A stretch of 64,000 nt of DNA from Didymella arachidicola (GCA_016630955.3 CM049995.1:1364001-1428000); one strand, 5' to 3'; shown: positions 23,368-35,699, counted from the stretch's first letter. Notes: generated by a model not told the origin, from the sequence alone. Program-made: numbers and translations.

Positions 23368-24303
23368 ACGTACGTGTATAGAAAAGCTGGACAATTGGTT
23401 CAGTGGGCGTTGGGATTCAGCGAGCGTTTCAACATGTTCAAACGGGGCGTCAAACGTCGTGCACATTGTGCCTATTTCATCAGAAGGGTACTTCTTCCAC
23501 TATACGTTTATATTACGTCTAATACCATAACAATCACCTTCGTTCACCCTAAGTTCATAGGCCAATCTTCGGTTACTCGTGCGGCAGACTTTAGAAAGCA
23601 GGTGCGCTTTCGTATGAGACGCTCGCCGGGCTTTGCTGGCTACTGCTGATTTCAGGTTGCCATGTTCTCATCAGGCCTTTAGTGTGGTGGATTCAGCCTT
23701 GCGTTCATCGCGCACCCATCTCCACGATAAGGAACCAGGTTGTTTGCAGACTCGTACAGATGGGCGGGAGTTTGTGGTTATGAAGAGGGGTCGTTTGGAT
23801 GGTGTCATGCGTCTTGTCGGGGAGGGGTGGGGATGGGAGGATGGAAGGGTTGTGTAGTGCAATGAACGCTGGTAGAGGTGGATTGGTGCGTCGATGGTGT
23901 GGAGAGGCAAAGTATGGTCTGCCGAGAGATACCTCCAGGCAAGGGTGGAATGGAAGCAGAGTTTGAAGCCCTTTGATTAGCTGTTGTCAGCGCTCTACAA
24001 CGGTAGTCATGAGACTCCAAATCTGAAAAGACATGTTTTCTCAATCTTTAGAGGAAGTCGATTGAAGTCGGGAGGAGAAAGCAGCTGCCCTCATTCGTCG
24101 GTGATTCGCACCGCGGCTCGCCGATCGGAGCTGCTCTCGGGCACTTGCGGTGTCGTCGAAAACGTCATGAAGTCGGTGCGAAGCCTCTTGCAGACCATTG
24201 CAACACTTGTCTGCACTCTTGCGCTTTGATACTGCTCTCTTCATGATGCTTCGGATCGCATCGTCTACTACGCTAGAGTAACACACTTCACGACAGCGCG
24301 GCA
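23368..24303. other. Intergenic, nothing recognised
   Basis: A 936-bp tandem intergenic space between the kinase and the carrier. Open frames are short and overlapping. Confidence 0.4.
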
Positions 24304-25368
24304 ATGTCAGATGGCGGGAAGTCGCGCTCATCGTCTTCCTGTAAGCTTTGCTGCTCAGCTCTGGCCTAGCCCTGCAGCAGCACACAGCGTTGAGAACAGC
24401 TTCTTACCTGTCCTACAGTCCACTTCTTCGCCGGCCTGAGCTCCGGCGTCCTCTCTGCCGTCCTTCTCCAGCCCGCCGACCTGCTCAAAACCCGCGTCCA
24501 GCAGTCGCGCTCGAGCACCTTACTCGGCACGATTCGCTCCATTGCCAACGGGCCCAATCCCATACGCCAGTTCTGGCGCGGTACACTCCCCTCGACGCTG
24601 CGCACAGGATGCGGTTCAGCAATCTACTTCTCCTCGCTGAACGCGCTCCGGCGCCGCGCAGCCCTGCTCGCAGCCGGTCGCGCTGACGCAGCCATCGTCG
24701 CAGGCGAGCACTCGTCGTCCCTCCCCAAGCTGAGCAACACGGCCAACCTCGCCACGGGCGCAGCGGCGCGAACATGGGCCGGCTTCATCATGATGCCCAT
24801 CACGGTGCTGAAAGTGCGGTACGAGAGCAGCTTGTACGCATACACGAGCCTGGCCAGCGCAACACGCGACGTCTACCGCACCACGGGCCTGAAGGGGTTC
24901 TTCGCGGGTTTCGGCGCAACAGCAGTCCGCGACGCGCCCTATGCAGGCCTCTACGTGCTCTTCTACGAGCAGTCGAAGCGCCGCCTGTCTGCGCTCGCGA
25001 CCACGATCGAGGCCGCTGACCCTGCTGCGAGCGCGAAGCTGTCCACCAGCATGAGCGCGGGGATCAATTTTGTATCCGGCGTCGCGGCCGCGGGGCTCGG
25101 TACTACGCTTACGAATCCGTTCGATGCGATCAAGACGCGGATCCAGCTCATGCCGGATAGGTATGTGAATCTGGTGCAGGCTGGGAAGAAGATGCTGGCT
25201 GAGGAAGGGACGCGCAGTCTGTTCGATGGGCTGGGAATTAGGATTGCGAGGAAAGCGGTTAGTAGTGCGCTGGCGTGGACAGTGTACGAGGAGCTGATTC
25301 GGAGGGCGGAGAGGGGATGGCAGGAGGTTGAGAGCGCGTCAGTTGTGAAGGTCGAGGGCAAGGTGTGA
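24304..25368 (+). CDS. HEM25: Mitochondrial glycine carrier Hem25 (SLC25A38 family)
   Basis: A 37-nt first exon (24304-24340, MSDGGKSRSSSS) joins across a GTAAGC...CAG intron to 24419-25368, giving 328 residues. Three mitochondrial-carrier repeats are visible, each with a PxxxxK/R signature: QPADLLKTRVQQ, MPITVLKVRYES and NPFDAIKTRIQL. HFFAGLSSGVLSAVLLQPADLLKTR at the start and the GCGSAIYF and RDAPYAGLYVLFYE segments are typical of the SLC25A38/Hem25 branch, which brings glycine into mitochondria for the first step of haem synthesis. The second repeat has the non-standard M-P-I-T instead of P-x-D/E, as in this branch. A 17-bp tandem repeat lies just past the stop (see 25394). Confidence 0.93.
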
Positions 25369-25393
25369 GGTTGCTGCGACATGTACACTATGA

Positions 25394-25497
25394 TGTCTCT
25401 GGATATTGGTCTTGTCTGGATATTGGTCTTGTCTGGCATTGGTCTTTTCTGCATACTGGTCTTGTCTGCATACTGGTCTTGTCTCTGCATATTGGCC
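25394..25497. repeat. 17-bp imperfect tandem repeat after HEM25
   Basis: About six copies of an imperfect unit of roughly 17 bp (TCTGGATATTGGTCTTG, with variants GCATACTGGTCTTGTCT) run from 25394 to 25497. They start about 25 bp after the HEM25 stop, so they are probably inside its 3' UTR. The first two units are nearly identical; later ones carry TA-to-CA changes. It looks like a young minisatellite, not a coding sequence. Confidence 0.75.
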
Positions 25498-26420
25498 AGG
25501 CGTTACCGACGGTTGCATGATGGCTGGTGGGCGATACCTCTACACTCACGATGTATGACGAACTGCGATCACGAAAAAAATAAAGTCTTTATTTCAGCTT
25601 GTGCGTGCCTGCCAACTTGCTCATCCAAAAGTACTGCCCACATGCGGAGAAGGGCCGGTGTTGGGCAAGTGCAGGTCGGCCGAAGCGCAGAATGCCTGAC
25701 AGCACGTCAGCCTTCGAGGATGAGGCCTGTAACGCGCGGTGACCAATGGCGTGGAGTCGCCGTAGACTTGCACTCTTCCCTGCTAGGCTGCAGCGTCATC
25801 GTCATCGAGTCGCTCATCTGGCAGCCACACGAGCGTGCAGCAGGCCCAACGTCAACGTCGTGAACAGGCGCTGGATGCACCTGCGCGCTCGCTTGCGGTG
25901 CGTCGATCGATGAGGCTCTGCAGGTCAAGCATCGTGTCAGAGAGCAAGCGTGGAACCGGTCAGCGGCAGCCGCCGAGGGGCAGTGCGGGCGCGCGGCGAA
26001 GGAAGACGGTTCGCAGCAGCTCGCAGTGCAGGTGCCTCTGTCACTCTGGCAGTGCAGCGCAGCGCAACTTGACCGGCGTCTCACACCGACGCACCTGCTG
26101 CGACCCTGGGGCCTTGGGGGCGCAAGCTTGTGTTGGGCAGCTTCGGCCCTGCTGCGCAGCTGCATGCCATGACGTAGCGGCCGGCCTGCCAAAGTACTGC
26201 CCATGGCTCCACCCGCTGTAATGCTTTGGCATCCGCCACTCGTAGCCTCTGCTCCCACAACGTTAACCCTGAGAACACCCTCCAGCCAAGCCAACCGGCC
26301 CATTAGGGTCCCTCCCGCACAGTCATCGAGTCGTCTGCGCCCTGGACCGTCCCTGCATGCCTGGTCGTGGATACAAATACGACGCGCAGCCCAGCCCCGC
26401 CGCACTCGACCTGGTCTCTG
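25498..26420. other. Intergenic, upstream of the Arg/Ser-rich protein
   Basis: GC-rich spacer. An A-rich AAAAAAATAAAG stretch at about 25574-25585 may be a polyadenylation signal for HEM25. A long minus-strand open frame crosses this part but is an antisense shadow of the downstream gene. Confidence 0.4.
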
Positions 26421-26612
26421 ATCACTGCTCCCCTCCCCCGCCCCTCGCACCTTGTCCCGTCCTTTGCCGGCCCCTTGTCTTCTTGATTGCGACTGCCTCT
26501 GCACGCTGACTGCGCACCACGCGCGCCGGTACGCTCTGCCCCCGACTGGCCCCCCTTCCGCCCGCTCCGCTGACATGACCGCCTGCCTAGCCCGCACGAG
26601 CGACCACCCAGC
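26421..26612 (+). promoter_or_regulatory. Pyrimidine-rich promoter/5' leader
   Basis: A C/T-rich tract (about 26421-26486, almost no G or A) lies 130-190 bp before the ATG of the Arg/Ser-rich gene. Such CT-rich stretches often precede transcription start sites in filamentous fungi. No TATA box was obvious. Confidence 0.4.
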
Positions 26613-28433
26613 ATGAGCGAGTACAGCTACGCGCCGCGGCGACACCGCGAGCCCGAGTACGTCACCGAGACGACCTACATCGAGCGCGGCGGTCGCGGGA
26701 GCGGGGCGCTCGTCTACCGCCCCGCGCGCGAGGACAGCATCGAGGACATCCCGCGCGACTTCCCGCCCCCGGGCACCGAGTTCCGCCAGACCAAGTACCG
26801 CGAGGAGTACGCCCCGCGGCGCACCCGCTCCGTCAACCGCGGCTACGACGACCGCGACGACTACTACGACGACCGCCGCCGCCGCGACCGCTACGATGAC
26901 CGCGACTCGTACGCGGGCTCGTACGCCGGCGACCGCCCTAAGCCGCAGCGCCGCAAGTCCATCGTCGACCGCGCCAAAGACATTGGCGAGGCTGCAGGCT
27001 TGGGCGGCGTCATCGCGGCAGTCACGGGCCGCTCGCGCTCGCGCTCGCGCTCCCGTGAGAGGCACCGCCGTCGCGACGACCGTGGCTACGACAGCGACCG
27101 CCGCTACGACGACCGCTACGACGACCGCCGCAGCAGCCGCTACGACTCGAGGTCGCGCAGTCGCAGCCGCGGCGGCCGCAAGTCGGAGAAGTGGGAGCAG
27201 GCCGCCAAAGCCGCCATAGTAGCCGGCGCCGTCGAGGCCTTCCGCAGCCGCAACGTCCCCGGCGCCTGGACCGGTGCCAAGGGCCAGCGCGTCGCCACAG
27301 CTGCCATCGGCGCTGCCGGCATCGATGGCCTGATCGACCGCGACCCCGACAAGCACGAGAAGCGCCACGTCGCCGAGGCGGCCCTCGGTGGTCTGCTGGC
27401 CAACCGCGCTGTCAACGGCTCCCGCTCCCGTTCGCGCGCTCGTCGCGGTGATTCCCCAGACGGCCGCTCCCGCTCGCGCTCCAGGTCCATCTTTGGTCGC
27501 TCGCGCTCCCGTGGACGTTCTCGATCCGGCTCGCCCACCAGAGACAGGGACGGCAACCCCATCGCGAAGATCGCCGGCACCGGCGCTGTGCTCGCAGCAG
27601 GAAAGGCTCTCTACGACCGTGTGCGCTCCAAGTCTCGCGGCGGACGCGACCGCTCTCGATCCCGCTCGCGCAACAGGCGTGACCGCTCGCGTTCGTCCAG
27701 TGCCGACAGTTATGTGCCCTCTCGCAGGCGCAACCGCTCGTACAGCCGCGGCCGCAGTATGGATAATGGCTACCAGCAGAATGACCCTTCCCGGGCTAAC
27801 CCAGATCGCAGATTAGCGGCCGCAGGCGCAGCTGCCGGCGCCGGCGCGCTCACCACGCAGGGAGGAACCAGAAGCGTGGCTTCTCAGCGCGGCGGTGGCA
27901 GAGATGCCTCCAGCGATTCGTCTAGCACAACGGACATGGAGGAGCAGCGCAAAAAGCTACGAGGTAAGGAACTCCTGACCGCGGGCCTCGCGACCGTGGC
28001 CACCATCCACGCCGCACACGGTGTCTACTCGTCCATGGTTGCCTCGGAGAAGCGGCGCAAGCTTGTCGGCGAAGGAGAGATGTCGCCCGAGGAAGCACGG
28101 AAACGCAAGTCAAAGAACATGCTCCAAGACGCAGCAGCCGTCGGCATTGCTGCCCTCGGCATCAAGTCTGCCTACAGCGAGTGGAAAGAAATGAACGAGC
28201 AAAGACACAGCGTCAAGGAGCTCGAGAGCCGCCGACGCAAGCGGAGAAAGCAGCGAGAGCGCCGTGAACGAGAGGCCCGCGAAAACGCCCTCTATGCCAC
28301 GCACAACCCACAGATGAACGACGCTAATGTGTATGCGTACCCTGTAGCTGCGCAACCGTATCCCACCACCAGCTACGCGGATGCAAATCCCTACGGCAGC
28401 ATGCCACCTCCGCCCATGGGCGCGCGGTACTGA
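26613..28433 (+). CDS. Arg/Ser-rich protein with DUF3824-type architecture
   Basis: One exon of 606 residues from the ATG at 26613. The N-terminus carries TTYIERGG and the block EDSIEDIPRDFPPPG (residues 40-54), which I recognise from fungal proteins of the DUF3824 family. The middle alternates RS/RSRSRS repeats with Gly/Ala-rich hydrophobic segments resembling membrane-bound glycine zippers (KAAIVAGAVEAF, VATAAIGAAGIDGLIDRD, AALGGLLANRAV, GAVLAAGKALYDRV). The C-terminal third has ELLTAGLATVATIHAAHGVYSS and AAAVGIAALGIKSAYSEW, then a strongly basic stretch (RRRKRRKQRERRERE) that could be a coiled coil or nuclear signal, and a Pro/Tyr-rich tail. Function is unknown. RS repeats suggest phosphorylation by SR-protein kinases and RNA-granule or spliceosome contact, but no RNA-binding domain is visible. 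Very high GC and tandem Arg/Ser codons create long false frames on the other strand. Confidence 0.88.
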   Translation: MSEYSYAPRRHREPEYVTETTYIERGGRGSGALVYRPAREDSIEDIPRDFPPPGTEFRQTKYREEYAPRRTRSVNRGYDDRDDYYDDRRRRDRYDDRDSYAGSYAGDRPKPQRRKSIVDRAKDIGEAAGLGGVIAAVTGRSRSRSRSRERHRRRDDRGYDSDRRYDDRYDDRRSSRYDSRSRSRSRGGRKSEKWEQAAKAAIVAGAVEAFRSRNVPGAWTGAKGQRVATAAIGAAGIDGLIDRDPDKHEKRHVAEAALGGLLANRAVNGSRSRSRARRGDSPDGRSRSRSRSIFGRSRSRGRSRSGSPTRDRDGNPIAKIAGTGAVLAAGKALYDRVRSKSRGGRDRSRSRSRNRRDRSRSSSADSYVPSRRRNRSYSRGRSMDNGYQQNDPSRANPDRRLAAAGAAAGAGALTTQGGTRSVASQRGGGRDASSDSSSTTDMEEQRKKLRGKELLTAGLATVATIHAAHGVYSSMVASEKRRKLVGEGEMSPEEARKRKSKNMLQDAAAVGIAALGIKSAYSEWKEMNEQRHSVKELESRRRKRRKQRERREREARENALYATHNPQMNDANVYAYPVAAQPYPTTSYADANPYGSMPPPPMGARY

Positions 28434-31400
28434 TGTTTCCTTTTTCGGTTGACTTTTGGGGGTTTATTGCTATGGCGGTGGTTTGCACGATTGTACGGTT
28501 TTATACCTGGGCTAGTCCGAGCACCGGCTTTTCTTTCTTTGGTTCTGCGACATGGATAACGAGAATAACGAATTAATGAACGACATGGATCTCGTCTTTT
28601 CTCTAGAGTCAAGTGCGCAATCTTGTGACGTCGTCTGCAATGGAATAATCGCTTGATGCGTCTCCCCACCCAGCACCACGGTCACACCTGCCCGCAGTCG
28701 TCGTCGCACACGATACTTGCCTTTTCAGCATGGTGATATTCATTCATCGCCGCCCTTGATCCGCGTTCCTCAAACCGTGGACCGGCATCCTCGCCCTAGA
28801 CCCTTAGGCACACTACGCACACACTTCCGCAGGACCCTGAGCCAGAAAATTCCTGCAACGGGATAAAAGACGACATAAGCATGGAAAGAAGGCGTGTGGA
28901 CCCTTGGACCCTGCGTACTGCCTGGTCTCTTGATGCTGGGTGCTAAATTACCACCAACTTCCTTCCCATTACATACATACACCTCCCCATCCCTCAACCC
29001 CTGCGCCTTCCCCTCAACCTTTGCCCTCGGCCTTTTACCATACCTCGGGGAGTTTATTTACTCACCCATCGCCATCTTGACTAGTTTCCACATTCGCCCC
29101 GGTAGTCTGGCATGGCGGAATTTGGTGAATGGAGGAGGCTCTCTGGGTTGTAGGAGATGAGGGGAAGGGCTTGTAGGTGATTCAAACTATAGACAATTCT
29201 AGAGTACATTGTCATGGTATGTCCATTGGGAGCCTAGAAGGAAGTCTTATGCAAACACAAGTCACTTCTACGGGCGACCACTTATCGTAAACGCCTTGCG
29301 ATGGCTTCTAGTGACCAGACCGGAGACTTTTATGAGCCATACAACTCTTCGCCCCCGTTATTGAAGTTGCAGACACATCGTCTGCTCTTTCATTGCCGAC
29401 GATATTGTTGAGCCTGGCGCGCCACAAGAAGTTCTTTATAGCTCTGATAATCCAGTTTATGGTACATGTAGTTGTGCTCGACTCGAAGTTGGATTGCTTG
29501 ATTGATTGTGAAGCTCTTCAGCTAAACAATGACCGGATGCGTTGCACACCTACTGGTGGGATTAGAATCAACGCTAGCCTTGTATTCAGCTTTGCTGAAT
29601 ATGATGTGGACAGCAAGCAGCAAAAGGAAGAGAATGCGATTCTCTCCTTGCAGGCGGTCTGCATGATTCCGCTCCAGAAATCTACGCGTCTGAAGCTTCG
29701 ATGAAGGATTCTCGCCGATCTGGAGAGGACGCTAGCAAAGACAGCCTCACAGGACTTGCAGGACTTGATCATTCAACTATTGACCCATTTGCATGAGAAA
29801 CTCAAGGCTGCTGCCTAGATTGAGCTGGGCTTGCAGCAAGAGTGATGGACTACGGTCGTGGTCAGTGGTCCAGGCGTGTCGAAATGGGCGATGTTGCAGT
29901 GCCTACAGGCTACACACCGGGCCCTGTTTGACGTGATAGGGCAAGATCCTATCATCCGTAGCATGATTCCTCCCTGGGAAATGATACGGCGCTCCGGGCT
30001 GCGGGGCAAAGCGGGCGTGCGGCTGAGGCTCATCAGTGTTGTTCATGACGTCATGCACAGTGTTCATGTGTACTGTCTCAGGTCTGCCTTATGGAAACAC
30101 CATATGCCTATCTCAGCTTGATTCCGGCCATGCTTGTGCTGAAGCATTCAACATGCAGGACTGTAGGTGCAGAAAGGAGGCGACAGTTTGCCTGATGCGC
30201 ATCTCCATCTGAGGTGTGTAAATCGACGTAGCGCAGGTTGAGTCCTCCAGGACTGCATTTGGGCGAGCAGTCCTGCCACCTGGTGGCGCAGAACCACGAG
30301 AAGCACTGACCATACGATGTTAGCTACCGCAGTCACCCGCGGCCTGCCACCTTCCAACAAGCATGCTGAGTTCTGAGCCAAAGCGGCCGCCAGCGTCCTG
30401 AAGTGGGGGCTTTTCGAATGGCGGTCTGTCGACTCGCGTATGCACATAGATATTTGTGTAGCAAATACTCGGCGCCAGTCACCGCGAGGCTGTTGTGTCA
30501 AATGTAAGATTTTGGCGGCTCTGTGGGCCTAATTAGCGTTCGGTCTGACAGAATTGCCAGTCTTTGACGATAAACACACCGCCAGAGAAATTTCAGAGCA
30601 TGTATGGAGTCTCGAGTGAGATTCTCGGAAAGGGGATCATGGAGCAGTATAACAAGTTCCAATGCCCAGGTGGTCGACAGAACGATCTCTGACCGACTCC
30701 TACATTAGACCGCTGCCCTCAAACTGTACCGGCTGCAAGTCTCGCGCCTACCGATCATTGATTGGCTCATCCCCATCCAACAGCAACGAACAAACCACTG
30801 TACGCCCATACCTTGGGCCTTTGAGAGTGTAGCTCAGCACTCGCTGTGCAGAACAGACGACTAACCAAGGACATGCCACACTTTCGCACCACTCGTAACA
30901 CTATCCAAACTAGGTGAGTGCCTCGTTGTCCCGAACCGTTTGGCCGGACGAACGGGGTCGTGACCGGTGCTCGCCCTAGTCACCTTCTCTTACCGGCCAC
31001 AGCGAGTCGCCACGATCGTACGTCAACATGGGACAGACAGCCTTCATGTTGATCTGCGGGACTTCATGCTGTTTGGAATCCTGTTGGCCAAGCCGCGGAT
31101 TCCCTCTTGAACTTGCATCGCGCCCCTACAGCCCTAGGCTCACTTGTCAGGTTGTTATCTCGATTCGTTGACACTATGGCAAACTACAGTACATCGCTCG
31201 CAGCACAGCCTGTCCATGGACCAATCTCAGGGTCGTTTCTGGCTCAGTCCCGCAGGCAAGGTCAAGCAATACGCTTGCTCGTGCTGCCAGTACTTAGCTT
31301 TCTGAAACGCTCTTTCCGTCTATTGCGCACGCACAAGCGTGTGTTTGCCTTCTCTTCGCTTCGCCAGGGCAGCTAGGCCCTCATCAGCGAATGGTAAGAT

Positions 31401-31963
31401 ATCCAACTACTGCAAGTCCAAAGTCCCTTTCGTTGTGTTACTTGGATGGTGTTGCTTCGCGTCTTGAGTCGCGCTCCAATGTCACTTTCAACAAATTCCC
31501 TTGGGACGTGTGCAGAGTGCATCCTCTGTACCCCGCGTCTTGACGATAGTGGCCTCAGTCCATACCAGTCCCTCTTAGCTGCGTCGACCTGGTGTCGACG
31601 TACTTGAACCCCAATCTTGTCAAGACCTGCGACCAGGTACCTGTTCCATCAGATTAGAGTGCAGTGAGTCGAACGGACCTGATCACCTACTAGAAACCTT
31701 ACTGATCGTGCACAGGCACTTTAATTCTGACCATCTCGTTGACACATGACTGCAATGGGACGTGGAGGATACAACTGATTTGACAATTCTTGCTTGCCTT
31801 GATCCAGGACCAGATCACTAGCTAGAGTCAAGGCCGTGCAGGGCGCACTCAAAACCACGGGCGATTTTCAAGACTGTCGGCTTGAAGATTATCTGATCCA
31901 GCAAATTCTTCCTGTGTTTTTGCGCGCAATTGGGTGGGTCCAAAAAAGGACTATTCCACTACT
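28434..31963. other. 3.5-kb gene-free region, nothing recognised
   Basis: No open frame here starts with a convincing ATG and shows domain-like sequence; the longest (about 29393-29704) begins with TTG. No obvious transposon ends, tandem repeats or RNA genes were seen. It marks the start of the gene-poor half of the window. Confidence 0.4.
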
Positions 31964-33010
31964 ATGGCTTTCGATGGAGGCGCTTACGATACCTTTACAC
32001 CCAACGCCTTCGACAATTACGATACAACGGTCTCTTTCTACGCTTCGGAAGCCGGTTTGTCTCGGGTACCGCGACCCACGTGGGACAAGTTCAGTATGAG
32101 AATAGATGAACACGAAAAGAACGATCTACAAGACGCTGACTATTCGGCGACGATGGGTCAGCATTGGAGCAATGACATGCCTTGGGCAGCCAAGTGGTCA
32201 TTCCCGAACAGCGATCAATCGATGCAATCACTGCAGGCATCTGTGTCAATCGCTCCCGGTCTATCCTCTCGGAGCACTTCGCGGAGATCGTCGCTTCATC
32301 CACCTTTTACGCCCACCCCAGCTGAAAGAATTCGATCGCCAATACATATGGAACGTGTGACATCTCACGATGCTATCAACGTGGGATGGGAGTTCCTGCA
32401 TTCAGGTTCACAAAATGAACAACAAGCAATCCCTGAGCTCATAACAGAGCAGGCGCGTGGAAGCCTTGACTTCTCAGCCGAGGCCTGCTCCTATTATAGG
32501 GGTGAGGCTTCAGCAATCGACGGCCCATATCTCAAAGCAAACCAAGAGCGCAATCGAGACGAACACGACCGCTCAGCAATGCAAACGATGCCCCATCGAT
32601 CTGCACCCTCGACATTCTGTCGACCAAGTCTGGAGAAACACCTCGCTGGGGTTTGGGAAATGAACGATGATCGACGCTGGGTTCAACGGAAGGAAGTTGT
32701 CAACCATGGAGTAAATCTAGCGACCGGCGTAGTCCATACTGGTCTTGATCCACAATCGACTCAACGAACTCGAGATGCTCATGGAAATGTCGATCTTGAG
32801 TCAGGGAAGGTGTATACGCCAGTGTACTGTGACCAATGCGGCGTCGAATTTACTGGAAAGTTCAAGGCAAGCAACCTGGGGCGGCATCGTAGATCCCAGC
32901 ACGCAGAACATGGGCTGAGGAAGGTGGAATGTCGTTTCTGCGGGAAGACATTTAAACGCAGCGATGCCCGGCTCGGTCATGAACGCAAAAAGCACACCCT
33001 GCTCCTGTAG
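31964..33010 (+). CDS. Two-finger C2H2 protein, member A
   Basis: Single exon, 348 residues, starting at the ATG of MAFDGGAYDTF (the frame is open upstream only from a GTG). The first 285 residues are low-complexity, rich in Ser, Asp, His and Gln, with no known domain. The C-terminus holds two zinc fingers. Finger 1 has C289 and C292, then 15 residues, then H308 and H313 (CDQCGVEFTGKFKASNLGRH), so the Cys-His gap is three residues longer than canonical. Finger 2 is canonical, with C323, C326, H339 and H344 (FKRSDARLGHERKKH). It ends four residues after the last His. A nuclear, DNA-binding regulator is the likely role by family knowledge; target and pathway are unknown. It is the first of six related loci in the window, lacks the intron seen in C, D and F, and is closest in finger sequence to the decayed member B. 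Confidence 0.85.
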   Translation: MAFDGGAYDTFTPNAFDNYDTTVSFYASEAGLSRVPRPTWDKFSMRIDEHEKNDLQDADYSATMGQHWSNDMPWAAKWSFPNSDQSMQSLQASVSIAPGLSSRSTSRRSSLHPPFTPTPAERIRSPIHMERVTSHDAINVGWEFLHSGSQNEQQAIPELITEQARGSLDFSAEACSYYRGEASAIDGPYLKANQERNRDEHDRSAMQTMPHRSAPSTFCRPSLEKHLAGVWEMNDDRRWVQRKEVVNHGVNLATGVVHTGLDPQSTQRTRDAHGNVDLESGKVYTPVYCDQCGVEFTGKFKASNLGRHRRSQHAEHGLRKVECRFCGKTFKRSDARLGHERKKHTLLL

Positions 33011-35699
33011 AGCAGCTCGTAGTCTATGCAGGGAGGCTAAATTGTAAAAGGCTTGACACATTTATAATCATTTGTTCCTCTTTGTGCGACATGTCTGAGC
33101 CGTTCTGGAGTGGCTCCTAGTGCTCGACGATGCAAGCTGTGATTGTGTCGTAATCTGCTTCCTATTTGTAAAGACAGATCGAGTATGTTACACCAGACAA
33201 CACAAGTTAAGTGCTTCTTTAGTAGGCAAATGTAGCGAGTACAGTAGAGCCTTTCCGCTCGTGTATGAATTTCCTCTTTGTGCAGAGTGAGCCTAAGATT
33301 CGTGTTTCCATACCTCCATGTGATAGATCATGTGCATGTCATTGCACACTAGGAGCGTCAAGTCGAAGAACACAAACGCATGCTCCATGTTATCGGGACA
33401 ATGTGGAGCAGCCAGCACACAGAGACGGAATGAATATGATGCCCACTTTCCGGTCACGGCTCGGCAGAGCTCCTACCATACATATCATGCGAACATACAG
33501 CACCCAAAGACTCACGCATATCATTCAGAGCAGTCCAGATTTCATCGAAGCGTACAATATGATTCAGGAATCAAGCAATTTGTAAAAATTGGATCAGGGA
33601 CAAACTACGGGACTTTGCAGATGAGTTGGGAGGCTTTTGGTGGATGAGCCTGGCAATCACCAATCTCGATTCTCATGAATGGGACTGAAAAGAGATCAAG
33701 CTGATGAAAAAGAGGCTTGAGTATGATGGTCGCTACTCCTTAGAATAGCACATGGAGCGACAGACGTTCTTGCGAGGTTCCTATTGCCAGCCCTAGTCTG
33801 TATGCCGCGATCGTCCTCGAGGAAGAGAGATTCGTCGGGGCTTCATAAACCACTATGTATCGGTTCCCACCATAGGTATTCCATTTAAGAACTACCGCGG
33901 ATTCTGCCTTATACTGCCACATATTACCAATCTTTCTGTTCCAGCCTTCTAGAAGAATTCTTCTCCATGGCAGCTCCCCGACAGGAAGGGGTCGCTAGGA
34001 AACCCTTGAATTAGGCGCACTCACAGCCGACACTTATACTTGCCGCGAAGAGAGCACGGGGTCTGGAGCATTGCAGCGATGGTTGTGTGAAATCTGCGTC
34101 GCCTCACAGCCTTCCAGCATAAGGCTGTGCAGAGTCTGCGCAATTGCTGTTTCTCGTTGCCCTAGGCCAGACCTCCCAACGCAGTTTCGAACACAGCCAC
34201 GAAATTATACCCGAAAGTTATCCATGTTTCCTCCTCGCGCAGCTTGTTGACATTTACAGCACCCAAATTCCTGTTCACAGACCATTTGCCCATGGGTTGT
34301 CTCAAGACCTATGAGACACACCGTGCGAGTGCTGCAGCATAGACTCGTGATGTCTGTACCGAGTGACATATAACAACTCTTCCTCAGCTAGACTTTACCG
34401 AACATCCTCATACCAGCTCTAGTAGCAGCTTTGAGTTCTGCACGAAGTACTCGGCAAGCGTAAGACAGACTTCGCGAGTCATTGTAGACATCTATAAACG
34501 TAGCTTACGCATGGGTGAGTTGTTGAGGACTTGAGGGATGCTTGCGAAACAAGCACTTGGGCCATACTTGCTGTACATGCGCTCATCTCGAGTGAAGAAT
34601 GAAACCTTTTGGAAGTTGTCCAGATCGCTAATACATCAGTATGAGACCTTGAGGAAGGTTTGAACTTTCCCGGATGTGTGATGTGTGATGTGTGATATGC
34701 GACAAAGAGGTGGTGCGATGTTGACTCGCTGGCGAGGCTTCGATACGTGTACCAGCGCGATTGTGCATGAGGGACTGCAGAGTTGGACGAATAGACTTCA
34801 ATAGGTCGAGCTTCGCAATTTCCACAATTTGCCTGAAAGCATTGCCTCATAGCACGTCTCGCATAGCAACAAGATGGTGTGCCACGAAGGAGCAGCTGTT
34901 ACCGACCTCGTGGGGGACGACGGAGAAAGATTAAAGGGCGAATGGGGGCATGAATCATTTAGCCCAGGGTAAGAGGTTGCGCCAGCATTTCGCAGGGCAG
35001 CGCGTAGCGCGGACAAGAGCGAATGCGGCCCTGCTCGCATCTTGTGTGATAACGGCGTCATGCCAAGTCTTCCCGAGCCACGTGAAGATGTCCTCAGTGA
35101 AAGCACCTGCAGATTACCAGACTGCGCATGCATCGCAAGCTCCAACGGAGTCTCTCCAACACCGTAAATGTTGCGAGACTAAGATGTTTTAGTACCCAGG
35201 GGAAGCAGTCAGTGAGGCACAGGGAACAGGCAACATCATGCCTTATTACCTGGGTCGTAAGGCAAGAGACATGCTAAGAATAATATTAAATCTTTCAAAC
35301 TTACAAGCCAACGCGTCGGTGTGCATCAGTTGGCGATGCGACGTGACATGTTTTGCTCGAATATACTGCCAAATTGAAGCGGGTTGTCCTTCGACGCTGT
35401 CTGTACCAAGCTTGTCGCCGCACTGCTCGCCAAAAGACCAGTCACCGGTGTCGCCTTTCACACCGAGCACAACAGCCAGCACTCCGAAATCAACGCATGT
35501 CATTAACTCAAATGCTCTTTTGCGCCAATGAAGGTTACGGCATCCCGAATGCTATGCATGGGTCTTATGGCGTGCTTGCTGCCGCGATGACAGCGGACCA
35601 GTCTGTTTACAGCTTCAACCTGCAAGCCTCGGAATCCACCGATAGGGACATGGCACAGGAATCCTGACGCTACTCAGAATCGCTGTGACGACGAGGCCT
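33011..35699. other. 2.7-kb gene-poor region, nothing recognised
   Basis: Between C2H2 members A and B. Open frames are short, overlap on both strands and lack domains. A minor run of GTGTGATGT repeats is present near 34675-34697. The N-terminal part of relic B may begin as early as about 35350. Confidence 0.35.

Noticed and set aside
25707..27368. 553-codon open frame on the minus strand
   Set aside because: It is antisense to the Arg/Ser-rich gene; GC-rich Arg/Ser codons leave few stops on the other strand, and the translation is low-complexity Val/Ala/Arg.
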